A stretch of DNA of 64,000 nt. It comes from Propionibacterium sp. (GTDB lineage: Bacteria > Actinomycetota > Actinomycetes > Propionibacteriales > Propionibacteriaceae). This document shows positions 20,670 to 30,452 of this stretch, piece after piece (positions within the stretch are counted from its first letter, which is position 1; each line of letters starts with the position of its first letter). A model generated the notes under the pieces. The model did not search any database. It was given only the letters and a program-made list of their open reading frames with translations, and was not told where the DNA came from. Position numbers and translations under genes: made by a program. Where the stretch lies: assembly GCA_012517405.1 (NCBI GenBank), contig JAAYVB010000018.1:1-64000 (forward strand), written 5' to 3'.

Positions 20670-22751
20670 CTAGTCGGTCTCCCAGAGCAGAGCCCGCAGC
20701 TGCGACCAGTCGCTGACCGGCAGCTGGCAGGTCTGACCGCGGCAGACATAGGCCGCGGGTTCGCCGTCCAACTGCGCGCGGCCGGTGAACAACTCGCCGA
20801 AGCCTTCGGTTTCTTGAGGGCCGTCGACCACGATGCTGCCCCAAGGCGCGAGCCGCCAGGCGGCCTTGACCAACGGGGACGTGGGGTCGGCTGCGGCGCC
20901 CACGATGACGATCTCGGCCGGACCCCAACCGCGATCGGCCTCCGAACGCGCCAGCAGACTGGCCAGTCCCCAACCACTCAATTGGGGTGCCTGGGCCAGC
21001 ACCGGACGCAGCGCGCGCGCCGCCCGATCGGCCCGGTCCTCCAGATCCGGGCGCTCGGCGAGCCGGGCGGCAGCACGCAGGGCGATCTCCATGATCGAGG
21101 TGGCGCTGGGGAGTTCCTCATCGCTGAGGCGCTTCGTCCGCTCGAACAAGACGTCGCCGCCGACGGCGGTCTCATAGAAGCCACCGTCGTCGGCACCGAA
21201 AAGCTCCAGGGCCCGATCGAGCAGCGTGACGGCCCGTTGCAGCCAGACAGCATCGCCCAGTTGGGCCAGGGCCAGGAAGCCCAGCGCCGCGCTGGCGTAG
21301 TCGGAGCACACGCCATCGGGGCCCAGCGAGATCCCCTCTTCGGTGGCCAGGCTGCTCCGGGCCAGAATCCGGCGCTGCTCGTCCCAGTGATTGCGCCACA
21401 GATACTGTCCACAGGCCCTCGCCAGGTCCAACCATTCGGGCTGCCCGAAGACCACGCCTGCACGGACGAGCGAGTCGACCAGCAAGCCGTTCCAGGCTGT
21501 CAGAACCTTCTCATCGCGTGCCGGACGAGGACGACGGTCGCGGACCGCCTTCAGCACCGCGATGATGTTGGCCAGTCGTCCAGGATGCGGCAGCCCGTGC
21601 AATTGCAGGGTCGACAGCCCACTGCCGTCGGCGGGTGCATGGGCGCCGCGCGGCAGGTTGCCACCATAGGTCACATGGAAGACGCCCTGGGCAAAGCGGG
21701 AGTCCTTGCCGAGGTATTCGTCGAAAAGCTGTGGGCTCCACAGGTAGTAGGCGCCTTCGACATGCTCACCGGCCTCGTTGTCGGAGTCGGCGTCGAGGCT
21801 GGCGGCGAACCCGCCGCCGGGCAGCAGCATCTCATCGGCCAGCCAGCCGACGATACCGCGCGCCACCCGTTCGAAGATCTCTCGCTGCTCGGTGCCGTCA
21901 TCGGGTATTGCACGTAGCCAACCGCGCGTATAGGTGCCGAGCAGCAGCGCATTATCGTAGAGCATCTTCTCGAAATGCGGCACCTCCCAGCCCTCGTCGA
22001 CCGCATAGCGGTGAAAACCGCCGCCGACCTGGTCGTGGATGCCGCCGCGCGCCATCGCTTCCAGAGCGAACAGCGCCTTGTCGTTTGCCGTCTGCTCGGT
22101 GCGCACGAACAGCGCATCGAGCACCGGCGCCTGCGGGAACTTGGGGGCGGTGCCGAATCCACCGTGCTGCGGGTCCATGGCGGCCAGCACCAACTCGAGC
22201 AGCCGGTCGGGGGCGAGGTTGGCGTCCGGCACACCCAGCAACGGCGGACGATCCAGCGAGGCGAGCCGCTTGACGATCACGCTCGCAGACCCGAGAACCT
22301 CGGGGCGGCGTTCACGCCAGGCAGCTGCGAGGGTCTCGATCAGCTGGGTGAACGACGGCAGGCCGAAGCGCGGCTGCGGAGGGAAATAGGTGCCGGCGAA
22401 GAAGGGCCGCCCGTCAGGCGTGCAGAAGACGCTGTTGGGCCAGCCTCCCTGACCGGTCAGCGATTGTGTCGCCCGCATGAACGCCTGATCGACGTCGGGA
22501 TGCTCCTCCCGGTCGACCTTGATCGCGACGAATGACTCGTTGACCAGCGCGGCGACCGCGGGATCGCTGAACGTCTCGGCGGCCATCACATGACACCAAT
22601 GGCAGGACGAATAGCCGATGCTCACAAACACGGGCAGGTCGCGCCGCTCGGCTTCGGCGAACGGTTCGGGTCCCCACTCCCACCAGTCGATGGGATTGCT
22701 TGCGTGCTGACGAAGATACGGGCTGGATGCTTGTGCTAGCCGTTCTGCCAC
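20670..22751 (-). CDS. DUF255 thioredoxin-like / six-hairpin glycosidase-like protein
   Basis: A 693-aa YyaL/SSP411-type protein. The N-terminal thioredoxin fold (residues 1-160) carries the hallmark [15 protein letters not shown] with a CxxC-like pair; the rest is an (alpha/alpha) barrel (for example [20 protein letters not shown] and [13 protein letters not shown]). The substrate is unknown. The start is GTG one base after the stop of the upstream acetyltransferase gene, so translation is probably coupled. M. tuberculosis Rv1084 occupies the equivalent place. Confidence 0.88.
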   Translation of the reverse strand: MAERLAQASSPYLRQHASNPIDWWEWGPEPFAEAERRDLPVFVSIGYSSCHWCHVMAAETFSDPAVAALVNESFVAIKVDREEHPDVDQAFMRATQSLTGQGGWPNSVFCTPDGRPFFAGTYFPPQPRFGLPSFTQLIETLAAAWRERRPEVLGSASVIVKRLASLDRPPLLGVPDANLAPDRLLELVLAAMDPQHGGFGTAPKFPQAPVLDALFVRTEQTANDKALFALEAMARGGIHDQVGGGFHRYAVDEGWEVPHFEKMLYDNALLLGTYTRGWLRAIPDDGTEQREIFERVARGIVGWLADEMLLPGGGFAASLDADSDNEAGEHVEGAYYLWSPQLFDEYLGKDSRFAQGVFHVTYGGNLPRGAHAPADGSGLSTLQLHGLPHPGRLANIIAVLKAVRDRRPRPARDEKVLTAWNGLLVDSLVRAGVVFGQPEWLDLARACGQYLWRNHWDEQRRILARSSLATEEGISLGPDGVCSDYASAALGFLALAQLGDAVWLQRAVTLLDRALELFGADDGGFYETAVGGDVLFERTKRLSDEELPSATSIMEIALRAAARLAERPDLEDRADRAARALRPVLAQAPQLSGWGLASLLARSEADRGWGPAEIVIVGAAADPTSPLVKAAWRLAPWGSIVVDGPQETEGFGELFTGRAQLDGEPAAYVCRGQTCQLPVSDWSQLRALLWETD

Positions 22752-22752
22752 G

Positions 22753-23286
22753 TCAGATCTCGTAAATGCTGTAGTTGCGCACGATTCCCTTGTGCTCCTC
22801 GTCGACGGTCAGTCCGGTCGGACGAGCGCCGGCAGCCAGCGCCGCGGCGAGCGCCGCGGTGTTCTCCCGCTGAATCTTAAGGATCAACTGCTCCAGACCG
22901 AGCTCCTCATGCCCCCACAGCGCGGTCAGCTCGACTGCCCGGCGAGCCACCCGCTGGCCGCGCGCGAAGTCCGCGACCCAATACGCGACCTCGCAGGTCA
23001 GCTCCACTTCGACGAAGTTCTGCAGCGTGATCGCTCCGATCACCTCATCGAGCGCATCGGTGATCGCGAAGTTGACGCCGCTGTGTTCTCGCCATACGAC
23101 AGCTCCCAAGGCGATGAACTCTTCGGCGTCGGCCATCGTGTAGGGAGACGGCACGCTCGCGAAATTCTGCAGCGTCTCGTCCTGGCAGGCGGCGTAGACC
23201 GCCTCGACATCGGACGCACGCCAACTACGCAGGGCGACAGGGTCACCACCCAGCACCGGCTGGGACTCAGGCCATCGCAGGTTCAT
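22753..23286 (-). CDS. GNAT-family N-acetyltransferase (RimJ/RimL-like)
   Basis: A 177-aa acetyltransferase with the RimJ/RimL layout: [18 protein letters not shown] at the start, the [16 protein letters not shown] beta strands in the middle and the acetyl-CoA loop [18 protein letters not shown] near residue 120. The substrate (ribosomal protein, amino acid or antibiotic) cannot be predicted. ATG 23286 is used because the upstream extension is not conserved-looking. It is coupled to the downstream DUF255 gene. Confidence 0.85.
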   Translation of the reverse strand: MNLRWPESQPVLGGDPVALRSWRASDVEAVYAACQDETLQNFASVPSPYTMADAEEFIALGAVVWREHSGVNFAITDALDEVIGAITLQNFVEVELTCEVAYWVADFARGQRVARRAVELTALWGHEELGLEQLILKIQRENTAALAAALAAGARPTGLTVDEEHKGIVRNYSIYEI

Positions 23287-23362
23287 GAGTCCAGAGCCTA
23301 CCCGCTGGCCGTGCCCCAATCGGAGGCTGCAGCCAAGCTCATCGATGGTCGGCCGGCCTGCC

Positions 23363-24310
23363 TCAGATCACTCGCAGGGCGGACGGGTCCGGCTCGTCGG
23401 GTGCGACCGGACGCAGACCGGCGAACAGATCGTCCTCGGGGATCACCGTGGGCAGCGCGCTGTAGACCAACTGCCAGTCCTCGGTCGGCCAGGCGCGAGC
23501 CTGCACCTCGAGGGGCACCGAGAACCACATGCCGTCGGGATCGATCTGGGATGCATGCGCGCGCAGCGCATCATCGCGGACCTCGAAGTATTCAGCGCAG
23601 GCGATCCGGGTGGTAATCCGGTGCTCATAGTTGGTGTCGTCCCAGCGGGCCAGCCACTCCGCATAGGGCGAATCCATGCCCATCTCGTGCATGGCCGCGT
23701 CCAGCGCCGCGTAGCGCAGCCGATGGAAACCCATCTGGTAGTACACCTTCGGCACCGACCAGATGGGACCGAGATCCGGCCGGTATTGCGGGTCCGCAGC
23801 CTGGACGAGCGCGGCCATGCTCACCCGATGGCACTGGATGTGGTCCGGATGCGGGTAGCCACCCTGCTCGTCGTAGGTGGTCAGCACATGCGGACGCAGC
23901 TCCCGGATGAGCTTGACCAGCGGTTCGGCGGCAACAGCCGGATCGTAGAGGGCAAAACAGCCTTCGGGTAGCGGAGGTAGTGGCTCGCCCTCGGGCAGAC
24001 CGGAGTCGATGAAACCCAGGGGCACCTGCTCGACCCCGAGGATTTCGCGGGCCTTGGTCATCTCGGCCTTGCGGACGTCGGCGATGTGCTCCCACACCTC
24101 GGGCCGGTCCATCTTCGGGTTGAGCACCGACCCGCGTTCCCCTCCGGTGCAGGTCGCCACCACCACGCGGACGCCTTCGGCCACGTACTTTGCGGTCGTG
24201 GCCGCCCCCTTACTGGATTCGTCGTCGGGATGGGCGTGAACGTGCAGCAGCCGCAACTGCTCGCCATCGGCTGCTTGAGCGGTGAGGGGAACGGAGGACA
24301 TAGTCACCAT
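23363..24310 (-). CDS. mca: Mycothiol S-conjugate amidase
   Basis: Zinc amidase that cleaves mycothiol S-conjugates to a mercapturic acid and GlcN-Ins, part of detoxification in mycothiol-making actinobacteria. The LmbE-fold zinc motif HAHPDDESSKG is near residue 25 and the third ligand is in GGYPHPDHIQCHR near 145. TCTGGERGSVLNPKMD also matches the family. It differs from MshB by the longer C-terminal part (YFEVRDDALRAHASQIDPDG). ATG 24310 is chosen, and ATG 24301 is equally possible. The neighbour greA is conserved. Confidence 0.92.
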   Translation of the reverse strand: MVTMSSVPLTAQAADGEQLRLLHVHAHPDDESSKGAATTAKYVAEGVRVVVATCTGGERGSVLNPKMDRPEVWEHIADVRKAEMTKAREILGVEQVPLGFIDSGLPEGEPLPPLPEGCFALYDPAVAAEPLVKLIRELRPHVLTTYDEQGGYPHPDHIQCHRVSMAALVQAADPQYRPDLGPIWSVPKVYYQMGFHRLRYAALDAAMHEMGMDSPYAEWLARWDDTNYEHRITTRIACAEYFEVRDDALRAHASQIDPDGMWFSVPLEVQARAWPTEDWQLVYSALPTVIPEDDLFAGLRPVAPDEPDPSALRVI

Positions 24311-24405
24311 TGTGCCTAACGGGCCCAGCGCTCGACCACGCGTTTCACTGCCGGCCGGAAAGCCCCGTCTGTCGGACTGAAAGCCCGCCCAGGTGACCAA
24401 ATGGT

Positions 24406-24411
24406 TAGACT
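24406..24411 (+). promoter_or_regulatory. -10 box of a leaderless greA transcript
   Basis: TAGACT ends six bases before the greA ATG. Transcription would begin at or next to the start codon, and no ribosome site is present. Confidence 0.55.
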
Positions 24412-24417
24412 GGGGCG

Positions 24418-24921
24418 ATGGTTGAGCAAGAGACGGTGTGGCTGACACGTGACGCTTTCGAGAAGCTGTCGAACGAGCTGGACCACCTCAAGACGCATGG
24501 ACGCCCCGAGGTGGCTGCCAAGATCGCTGCGGCTCGCGAAGAAGGTGACCTGTCAGAAAACGGCGGATATCACGCGGCCCGCGACGAGCAGGGCCAGATG
24601 GAGGGGCGGATCGCCCAGCTGGAGCAGATGCTTCGCACCGCGCAGGTCGGAGATGCCCCGGCCGACCCGAATGAGGTCTGCGTCGGCACCCTGGTGACCA
24701 TCGCGTATTTCGACGACGAGGACGACACAGAGACCTTCCTGCTCGGCTCACGCGAGATGCTCGCGCTGGACGAGGAGATCGAGACCCATGTCTTCAGCCC
24801 CCAGTCCCCCCTCGGTGGGGCCGTGCTCGGTGCCGCCAAGGGCGACAAGGTGAGCTACAAGGCCCCCAACGGCCGCAACATCGAGGTCACCATCTTGGAC
24901 GTCGCACCCTTCGAGGGCTGA
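24418..24921 (+). CDS. greA: Transcription elongation factor GreA
   Basis: Rescues backtracked RNA polymerase by stimulating transcript cleavage. The N-terminal coiled coil (residues 1-80) has the acidic tip in AREEGDLSENGGYHAA, and the C-terminal FKBP-like domain (about 85-167) ends in YKAPNGRNIEVTILDV. At 167 aa it is the normal actinobacterial length. Divergent from mca, as in M. tuberculosis. Confidence 0.96.
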   Translation: MVEQETVWLTRDAFEKLSNELDHLKTHGRPEVAAKIAAAREEGDLSENGGYHAARDEQGQMEGRIAQLEQMLRTAQVGDAPADPNEVCVGTLVTIAYFDDEDDTETFLLGSREMLALDEEIETHVFSPQSPLGGAVLGAAKGDKVSYKAPNGRNIEVTILDVAPFEG

Positions 24922-24960
24922 CCCACCCTGGTCGTTCGACCCCACAACTACTACTCCATC

Positions 24961-24998
24961 TGCTGGGAGTGCCGTCTACCGCGATGGCACTCCCAGCA
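24961..24998 (+). terminator. Rho-independent terminator after greA
   Basis: TGCTGGGAGTGCC (24961-24973) and GGCACTCCCAGCA (24986-24998) form a perfect 13-bp stem with a 12-base loop, followed by TCCTTTTC. The 3' arm doubles as the last codons of the convergent pabC gene. Confidence 0.9.
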
Positions 24999-25824
24999 TC
25001 CTTTTCAACGTTGAGTCGAGCAGACTCGCCGGCAGCGGGTGGCCGTCCACATGGGTGATACGAGTCAGCACTCGAGTGCTCGACAACAGCCAGGCACCAC
25101 GGCAACGCTCGAAGTCAGAGCGATCAAGCACGCTGAACTGCACGTCCAGCCCCTCAGCCGGCGCCTGCTGGAAGAGCGTCTGGACGGTGATGGAGCGCAG
25201 GATCGCCTCGAACGGCGGAGTGTGCAGCACGCCGTCGATGTCGAGCACGACACTGCAGGTCGGCCCCTCCAACAACCTGCCGGACGGTGAGTAGAAGACG
25301 ACATCCTCGGCGCCACGCTCGCGCGCGTAGCGTTTGGCCGCCATGTTGACCGCGTAGGACAGCGACTTGGCGCCGGGCAGCAGCCAGGGCTGGTTCTCGA
25401 CCGGTACGGGTTCGAAGCCGCGGTCCAGCAGCATCACCCTGACACCGGCGCTGCGCTGGCGCCGCAGCGCCTCGTCCAGCGGTGCAATGATCGCCCACGC
25501 ATTGGGCTCGCTGGTGCCCTCGGGCCCCCGAGTCCAGAAGAAACGCAGCACGGCCTCGCGATCGGCTTTCCAGTTCCACGCCTCGAGCAGTGCGTCGGTA
25601 GCACGACGGAAGCCTGCCTCATCGGGAGCGGGTAGCTCGAGTTTGTCGGCTGACACCGCGAACCGGGCCAGATGCGCATCGAGATCGCGTGGCTGGGCGT
25701 CCACCACCAGCAACGCCTCGAAAATGCCGTCGCCGCGCGTGACACCCTCGTCATCGGCACGCACGATCGGCAGGGCGGGATCGGCCAGTGTGCCGTCCAA
25801 CAACGCAAGCAACTTCGTCCCCAT
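24976..25824 (-). CDS. pabC: Class IV aminotransferase, probable aminodeoxychorismate lyase
   Basis: PLP enzyme of the branched-chain aminotransferase/4-amino-4-deoxychorismate lyase fold. It shows the GVTRGDGIFEALLV entry motif, the PLP lysine in LPGAKSLSYAVNMAAKRYA (about residue 158) and the GRLLEGPTCSVVLDIDG loop. The loop resembles PabC, which makes p-aminobenzoate for folate, more than IlvE, but D-amino-acid or branched-chain transaminase activity cannot be excluded. Length 282 aa. It is convergent with greA and shares a terminator arm with it. Confidence 0.82.
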   Translation of the reverse strand: MGTKLLALLDGTLADPALPIVRADDEGVTRGDGIFEALLVVDAQPRDLDAHLARFAVSADKLELPAPDEAGFRRATDALLEAWNWKADREAVLRFFWTRGPEGTSEPNAWAIIAPLDEALRRQRSAGVRVMLLDRGFEPVPVENQPWLLPGAKSLSYAVNMAAKRYARERGAEDVVFYSPSGRLLEGPTCSVVLDIDGVLHTPPFEAILRSITVQTLFQQAPAEGLDVQFSVLDRSDFERCRGAWLLSSTRVLTRITHVDGHPLPASLLDSTLKRMLGVPSR

Positions 25825-25933
25825 AGCCAGACCCTACTCGGTGACCTCTACGCAGGTTACGGTCTTGCTAACTATTCCCCCGTGCCGCCCCAATTGGCCT
25901 CGGAGCCCGGCGACTGGTCGTAGTGTGCACCAT

Positions 25934-26686
25934 ATGCCAGTGCCCGTTACCGAACGACCCCTCGTTGAGATGCGCGGTGTTAACAAGTATTTCGGCACCC
26001 ACCATGTGCTCAAGGACATCGATCTCGACGTGCACAAGGGCGAGGTCGTGATCGTTATCGGTCCGTCCGGTTCGGGCAAATCGACGCTGTGCCGGTCGAT
26101 CAACCGGCTGGAGACGATCGACTCCGGCGAGATCCGCATCGATGGCGTGCTGCTTCCCGAAGAAGGGAAGGCGCTCGCCAAGCTGCGCAGCGATGTCGGC
26201 ATGGTCTTTCAGGCCTTCAACCTCTTCGCGCACAAGACAGTCCTGGAGAACGTCACCCTCGCCCCCATCAAAGTGCACAAGCTGTCCAAGAAGGACGCCG
26301 AGAAGCGCGCGATGGAACTGCTGACTCGGGTGGGTGTCGCCGACCATGCGAACAAACTGCCCGCTCAGTTGTCCGGCGGCCAACAGCAACGTGTCGCCAT
26401 TGCGCGATCGCTGGCGATGGATCCCAAGCTCATCCTGCTGGACGAACCCACCAGCGCGCTCGACCCCGAGATGATCAACGAGGTGCTCGATGTCATGATC
26501 GGGCTGGCCAGGTCCGGCATGACGATGGTGGTAGTCACGCACGAAATGGGCTTCGCGAAGAAGGCAGCCGATCGAGTTGTCTTCATGTCCGACGGCGCGA
26601 TCGTCGAGCAGTCGCCGCCCGACCAGTTCTTCTCCGCTCCGAAGTCGGATCGTGCGAAGGACTTCCTGTCAAAGATCCTCAGTTAA
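25934..26686 (+). CDS. gluA: Glutamate/polar amino-acid ABC importer, ATPase
   Basis: A 250-aa nucleotide-binding subunit with Walker A (GPSGSGKST), the FQAFNLFAHKTV Q-loop region typical of polar amino-acid ATPases, signature LSGGQQQRVAIARSLAM, Walker B (LILLDEPTSALD) and H-loop (VVTHEMGFA). It heads a four-gene operon laid out like gluABCD of Corynebacterium. TAGTGT sits 7 bases before the ATG, so the transcript is probably leaderless. Confidence 0.95.
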   Translation: MPVPVTERPLVEMRGVNKYFGTHHVLKDIDLDVHKGEVVIVIGPSGSGKSTLCRSINRLETIDSGEIRIDGVLLPEEGKALAKLRSDVGMVFQAFNLFAHKTVLENVTLAPIKVHKLSKKDAEKRAMELLTRVGVADHANKLPAQLSGGQQQRVAIARSLAMDPKLILLDEPTSALDPEMINEVLDVMIGLARSGMTMVVVTHEMGFAKKAADRVVFMSDGAIVEQSPPDQFFSAPKSDRAKDFLSKILS

Positions 26687-26712
26687 AGCCCTACCAAACG
26701 AAAGGAGCCTCA

Positions 26713-27567
26713 ATGAAGCTCAACAGAATCGCCGCGGGTGTCGTGGCACTGACGACGGCGTTAGCGCTAAGTGCCTGTGGCGGAAGCTCGGGGGGGTCAG
26801 CCAGCTCCGAGAAGACCTTCGCCGAAGGAACCACGATGGCCAGGCTGGCCGATGCCGGCACCATCAAGATCGGCACCAAGTTCGATCAGCCCCTGTTCGG
26901 GCTGGCCGGCCCGGACGGCACTCCCGAGGGTTTCGATGTCGAGATCGGCAAGATCATCGCCGACGAACTCGGTATCTCAGCCGACAAGATCCAGTGGGTG
27001 GAGACCGTTTCCCAAAACCGTGAGCCGTTCATCCAGAACGGCCAGGTCGATATCGTGGTCGCCACCTACACGATCAACGACACGCGTAAGCAGGTCGTCG
27101 ACTTCGCCGGTCCCTACTACATCGCCGGCCAGTCATTCCTGGTGCCGAAGGGCAACCCGAACAACATCACCGATCCCGAAAACCTCGGTGACAACGTCAT
27201 CTGCACCGTGACCGGATCCACGTCCGAGAAGAACATTCGCGAGTACACCAACAATGTCATCACCGTCGACAAGTACTCCGACTGCCTCGAGCCGATCCGT
27301 ACCGGACAGGCGAAGGCTCTGACCACTGACAACGTGATTCTCGCGGGCCTGGTCAGCCAGAATCCCGACGAGTTCGAGGTCACCGACGGTACGTTCACCT
27401 CCGAGCCTTATGGCATCGGCCTGGCCAAGGGCGACGACGAGTTCCGGGCCTTCATCAACGACACCCTGGAAGCCTCCTTCACGGATGGACGCTGGGAAGA
27501 AGCCTGGAAGAAGACTGCGGGTACGGTTCTGCCGACTCCCGAGCCGCCGGAAATCGATCGCTACTGA
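26713..27567 (+). CDS. gluB: Glutamate-type substrate-binding lipoprotein
   Basis: Extracytoplasmic solute receptor of family 3. The signal peptide ends in the lipobox LSACGGSSGG, so the cysteine at about residue 23 is lipid-anchored. The mature domain shows GTKFDQPLFGLAGPDGTPEGFDVEIG and IVVATYTINDTRKQVVDFAGPYY, the two-lobed amino-acid receptor pattern. AAAGGAG precedes the ATG by 5 bases. Its 284 aa are complete. Ligand is inferred to be glutamate or another acidic/polar amino acid. Confidence 0.93.
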   Translation: MKLNRIAAGVVALTTALALSACGGSSGGSASSEKTFAEGTTMARLADAGTIKIGTKFDQPLFGLAGPDGTPEGFDVEIGKIIADELGISADKIQWVETVSQNREPFIQNGQVDIVVATYTINDTRKQVVDFAGPYYIAGQSFLVPKGNPNNITDPENLGDNVICTVTGSTSEKNIREYTNNVITVDKYSDCLEPIRTGQAKALTTDNVILAGLVSQNPDEFEVTDGTFTSEPYGIGLAKGDDEFRAFINDTLEASFTDGRWEEAWKKTAGTVLPTPEPPEIDRY

Positions 27568-27639
27568 TATATCCGCCGTCCCGGACGCCTCGCCCTCAGC
27601 GAGGTGTCCGGGACGAGCACATCACCGAAGGAGGTGCCC

Positions 27640-28287
27640 GTGCACGCCGTACTCGCAAACCTCGACCAGTACTGGGCCGGATTCAAAGTGACCCTGGAAC
27701 TCCTGTTCGTCGGCGGGCTGGGCGCACTCCTTATCGGAACGCTGATCGCGTTGATGCGGATCTCCCCGATCGGCAGCTTGCGCCTCATCGCTACTGGCTA
27801 TACCGAGATGATGCGCAACACCCCGTTGACGCTGCTCTTCTTCTTCATCATCGTGGTGCTGCCAGCGCTTCAGGCAGGCATCGACTCGAAAATCGGCGCC
27901 TACATCGCGCTCAGCCTCTACACCTCCGCGTTCGTCGCCGAGGCCATCCGCTCGGGCATCAACGGGGTCCCGATCGGTCAGGCCGAAGCCGCCAGATCGC
28001 TCGGCCTGAGATTCGGTCAGACGATATCGCTGATCATCTTGCCGCAGGCGCTGCGGATGGTGGTGCCGCCGCTGATCAATGTGTTCATCGCGTTGACCAA
28101 GAACACCTCGGTGGCCGGCGGATTCCTGGTCGTCGAGCTGTTCGCGGTGTCCAAGACGCTGGTGAACAACAACGGGGACGCGGTCGTCCCCATCCTGCTC
28201 GGTATTGCCGCCTGCTATCTGATCATCACCATCCCGCTCGGCCAGCTGGCCGGCGTCGTTGAACGGAAGGTGGCGATGCAGCGATGA
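27640..28287 (+). CDS. gluC: Amino-acid ABC importer permease 1
   Basis: A 215-aa HisMQ-type permease with about five helices and the EAA loop EAARSLGLRFGQTISLIILPQALR that contacts the ATPase. The start is GTG 27640 with a near-perfect AAGGAGGTG site, rather than the upstream ATG. Its stop overlaps the next start (ATGA). Confidence 0.94.
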   Translation: MHAVLANLDQYWAGFKVTLELLFVGGLGALLIGTLIALMRISPIGSLRLIATGYTEMMRNTPLTLLFFFIIVVLPALQAGIDSKIGAYIALSLYTSAFVAEAIRSGINGVPIGQAEAARSLGLRFGQTISLIILPQALRMVVPPLINVFIALTKNTSVAGGFLVVELFAVSKTLVNNNGDAVVPILLGIAACYLIITIPLGQLAGVVERKVAMQR

Positions 28288-29198
28288 GTGCAGCCGCTCC
28301 GAGCGTCCTGTATGACGCCCCCGGCCCGAGAACCAGGAGACTGTCGCGAATCGTGTCGATCGTCGCTGGTGTCGTGCTCGCCGGAGCCTTCATCTGGCTC
28401 ATCTGGGCGCTGGGCCAGCCCCGCACGACCGTCAACGGTATTCAGTTGACCGGTGTGTGGAGTCCCGAACGCTGGGACATCTTCACCGAGAGCGAGGTCT
28501 GGAAGGGCCTGCTGATCCGCGGCCTGCTCATGGGCACCCTGCGGGCGGCCGGCCTGGCCGCCGTGCTCGCCATCCTCCTCGGCATCGTGCTGTGCTTCGC
28601 CCGGACTGCCCGTCAGGTCTGGATCCGAGTGCCGGCGACGGTCGTGCTGGAGTTCTTCCGCGGCATGCCGGTGCTGTTGATGATGCTGTTCATCCTGCTG
28701 GCACTGGGCACCGGTGGCTACGTCGCTGTCGTGCTGGCGTTGACCGTCTACAACGGCGCGATCATCGGCGAGGCGCTGCGCGCCGGGCTGCAGGCGCTGC
28801 CCAAGGGCCAACGCGAAGCCGGCCTATCACTGGGGCTGACGCCGTTCGCCACCCGGATCTACATCGAGTTCCCGCAGGCCTTCCGGCAGATGCTGCCGAT
28901 CATCGTGGCGCAGCTGGTGGTGCTGCTGAAGGACACCTCGCTGGCCTACGTGGTCGCCTACCCCGAGATCCTGCGCATCTCGAATCAGCTCAAGGACTAC
29001 TTCGGGTCGACCCGCTACTCGTTCTCGATCTTCATCGTCGTGCTGTTGATCTACCTTGCGGTGAACGTCTCGCTGTCGACGCTCGCCCGCTGGATCGCAC
29101 GCCAGTCCGGTCCCAAGAGCGGCGTCATGGTGGTCGATCCGGTCCAGGCGCTATCCACGCTGCACTCGTCCGGTACAGCCCCGGGCGGGAAGGTCTGA
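28284..29198 (+). CDS. gluD: Amino-acid ABC importer permease 2
   Basis: The second permease subunit, 304 aa, longer than gluC because of an N-terminal extension and a periplasmic segment (residues 50-75). The EAA loop reads EAGLSLGLTPFATRIYIEFPQAFR. The ATG overlaps the gluC stop, so translation is coupled. Together with GluA and GluB it completes the importer. Confidence 0.94.
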   Translation: MSAAAPSVLYDAPGPRTRRLSRIVSIVAGVVLAGAFIWLIWALGQPRTTVNGIQLTGVWSPERWDIFTESEVWKGLLIRGLLMGTLRAAGLAAVLAILLGIVLCFARTARQVWIRVPATVVLEFFRGMPVLLMMLFILLALGTGGYVAVVLALTVYNGAIIGEALRAGLQALPKGQREAGLSLGLTPFATRIYIEFPQAFRQMLPIIVAQLVVLLKDTSLAYVVAYPEILRISNQLKDYFGSTRYSFSIFIVVLLIYLAVNVSLSTLARWIARQSGPKSGVMVVDPVQALSTLHSSGTAPGGKV

Positions 29199-29237
29199 GC
29201 AGCGCTACCCGGCATAGACCTGGACCCGGCCCGGTAA

Positions 29238-29272
29238 AGCGTCAGTCGTCCATGTGGAGCGTCAGTCGTCCA
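29238..29272. repeat. 20-bp tandem duplication over a gene's stop codon
   Basis: AGCGTCAGTCGTCCA occurs at 29238-29252 and again at 29258-29272, a period of 20 bp. The second copy contains the minus-strand stop codon of the following gene (29262) and the first is an extra copy just beyond it. Confidence 0.8.
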
Positions 29273-30452
29273 CTTTGATGACGACTCGGCCCATCACCAC
29301 GCCGATCTCGAGTTGAGCCGATCCGTTGCCGACCACGTATTCGTCGAGGGTGGCCTGGGAGTCGCCCGGCCAGCTGATCCGGCCGAGTTGAGTCTGTGAG
29401 CGCACTGTCACGTTCGCCCCGTGCGTCAGCCGCACCGAGAGGTTCCCCGATTCGACCTTGATGCGGGAGCGTCCCTCGCTGAGCGGGCCGGCCAGCGAAG
29501 CACTGCCTGCTTGGATCAGGGCGTCGCTGACTTCGACGACATCGCTGAGGCTGGCTTGGCCGACGCTGACCCGGATGCTGCCCAGCCTGGGCACCCCGAC
29601 GGTGGTCAGCTTGTTTCCGGTCACCTCGGCGTCGACCGCAATGGACGGATTGACGCGCACCGTGAGTTCTTTGCCGAATCCGAGCACCCGCAGATCGTCC
29701 ACCGATCGCGGCGGCCTGACCAGGCTGAAGCCACTCGTGTTGATGCCCAGCTCGCCCTCGGTGCTGATCTCCAGTGTGGTGCCCTGGCGACGCACGGTGT
29801 GCGGCCCGTCGACCGAGATCGTCGCGATTCGCTGGTCGCCAACAATGCGCACCCGGCGCCCGACCGAACGGACGATCAGTTTCTCGACTGCCTTGCCGGC
29901 TGCTGGACGCGGGGCACCCGGCGGTGGCGCGAAGTGCGGCGGTTCGGGGACCGCCGCGGCGATGTCGCCGGGAAGGACGCTGCTGGCGAACTCCCCGAGT
30001 CGCTGCCAGGCGCCGCGAGCGATGTCACCGGCGTCGCGGAAGACCTCACCCGCCACGGCGGCGACATCGTCCAACTGGATATCGAAGAGGTTGTGTTCCG
30101 ATGGGCCACCAGCGGGGCCGGTCTCATGGGTGGGCGATTCGGCATCCGGGGCGCTGCCGTCATCGACGGACGATGCCTCGTCCGGCTCGCCCGGAGCTTC
30201 GGCGGCCTGATCCTCGGCCCGGCCGGCATCGTCGCTGCTTGCGGGCGCAGATTGCTCCGCGGTCTCATCGGCATCCGCCGAATCGTCGGCCAGCGCTCGG
30301 GCGGGCCGGCTGTCGTACAAGGATTCGGGCGACACCTGTGGCCGCTCGGCCGGCCTGTCCAGATCGGCGATGCGGCGGGCAGCCTGGTCGGCATCGATCG
30401 TGCCGTCGGCAAGGTCACTCAGGATGCGGTTCAGCTCCGCGGAGTCACTCAT
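29262..30452 (-). CDS. Protein with acidic linker and DUF4097-like beta-helical C-terminus
   Basis: A 396-aa protein. Residues 1-45 form a short helical domain (LNRILSDLADGTIDADQAARRIADL), resembling SHOCT-like or spore-type oligomerisation motifs. Residues 45-125 are an Ala/Asp/Glu/Pro-rich disordered linker. The rest (about 190-396) is repetitive beta strand (IATISVDGPHTVRRQGTTLEIST, then IRVSVGQASLSDVVEVSDALIQAG), like the DUF4097 adhesin fold. No membrane helix or signal peptide was seen. Its ATG overlaps the stop of the AI-2E permease gene (ATGA). Function unknown. Confidence 0.75.
   Translation of the reverse strand: MSDSAELNRILSDLADGTIDADQAARRIADLDRPAERPQVSPESLYDSRPARALADDSADADETAEQSAPASSDDAGRAEDQAAEAPGEPDEASSVDDGSAPDAESPTHETGPAGGPSEHNLFDIQLDDVAAVAGEVFRDAGDIARGAWQRLGEFASSVLPGDIAAAVPEPPHFAPPPGAPRPAAGKAVEKLIVRSVGRRVRIVGDQRIATISVDGPHTVRRQGTTLEISTEGELGINTSGFSLVRPPRSVDDLRVLGFGKELTVRVNPSIAVDAEVTGNKLTTVGVPRLGSIRVSVGQASLSDVVEVSDALIQAGSASLAGPLSEGRSRIKVESGNLSVRLTHGANVTVRSQTQLGRISWPGDSQATLDEYVVGNGSAQLEIGVVMGRVVIKVDD

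Noticed and set aside
20814-21917. Open frame opposite the DUF255 gene
   Set aside because: Mirror of a real gene, without motifs or a ribosome site.
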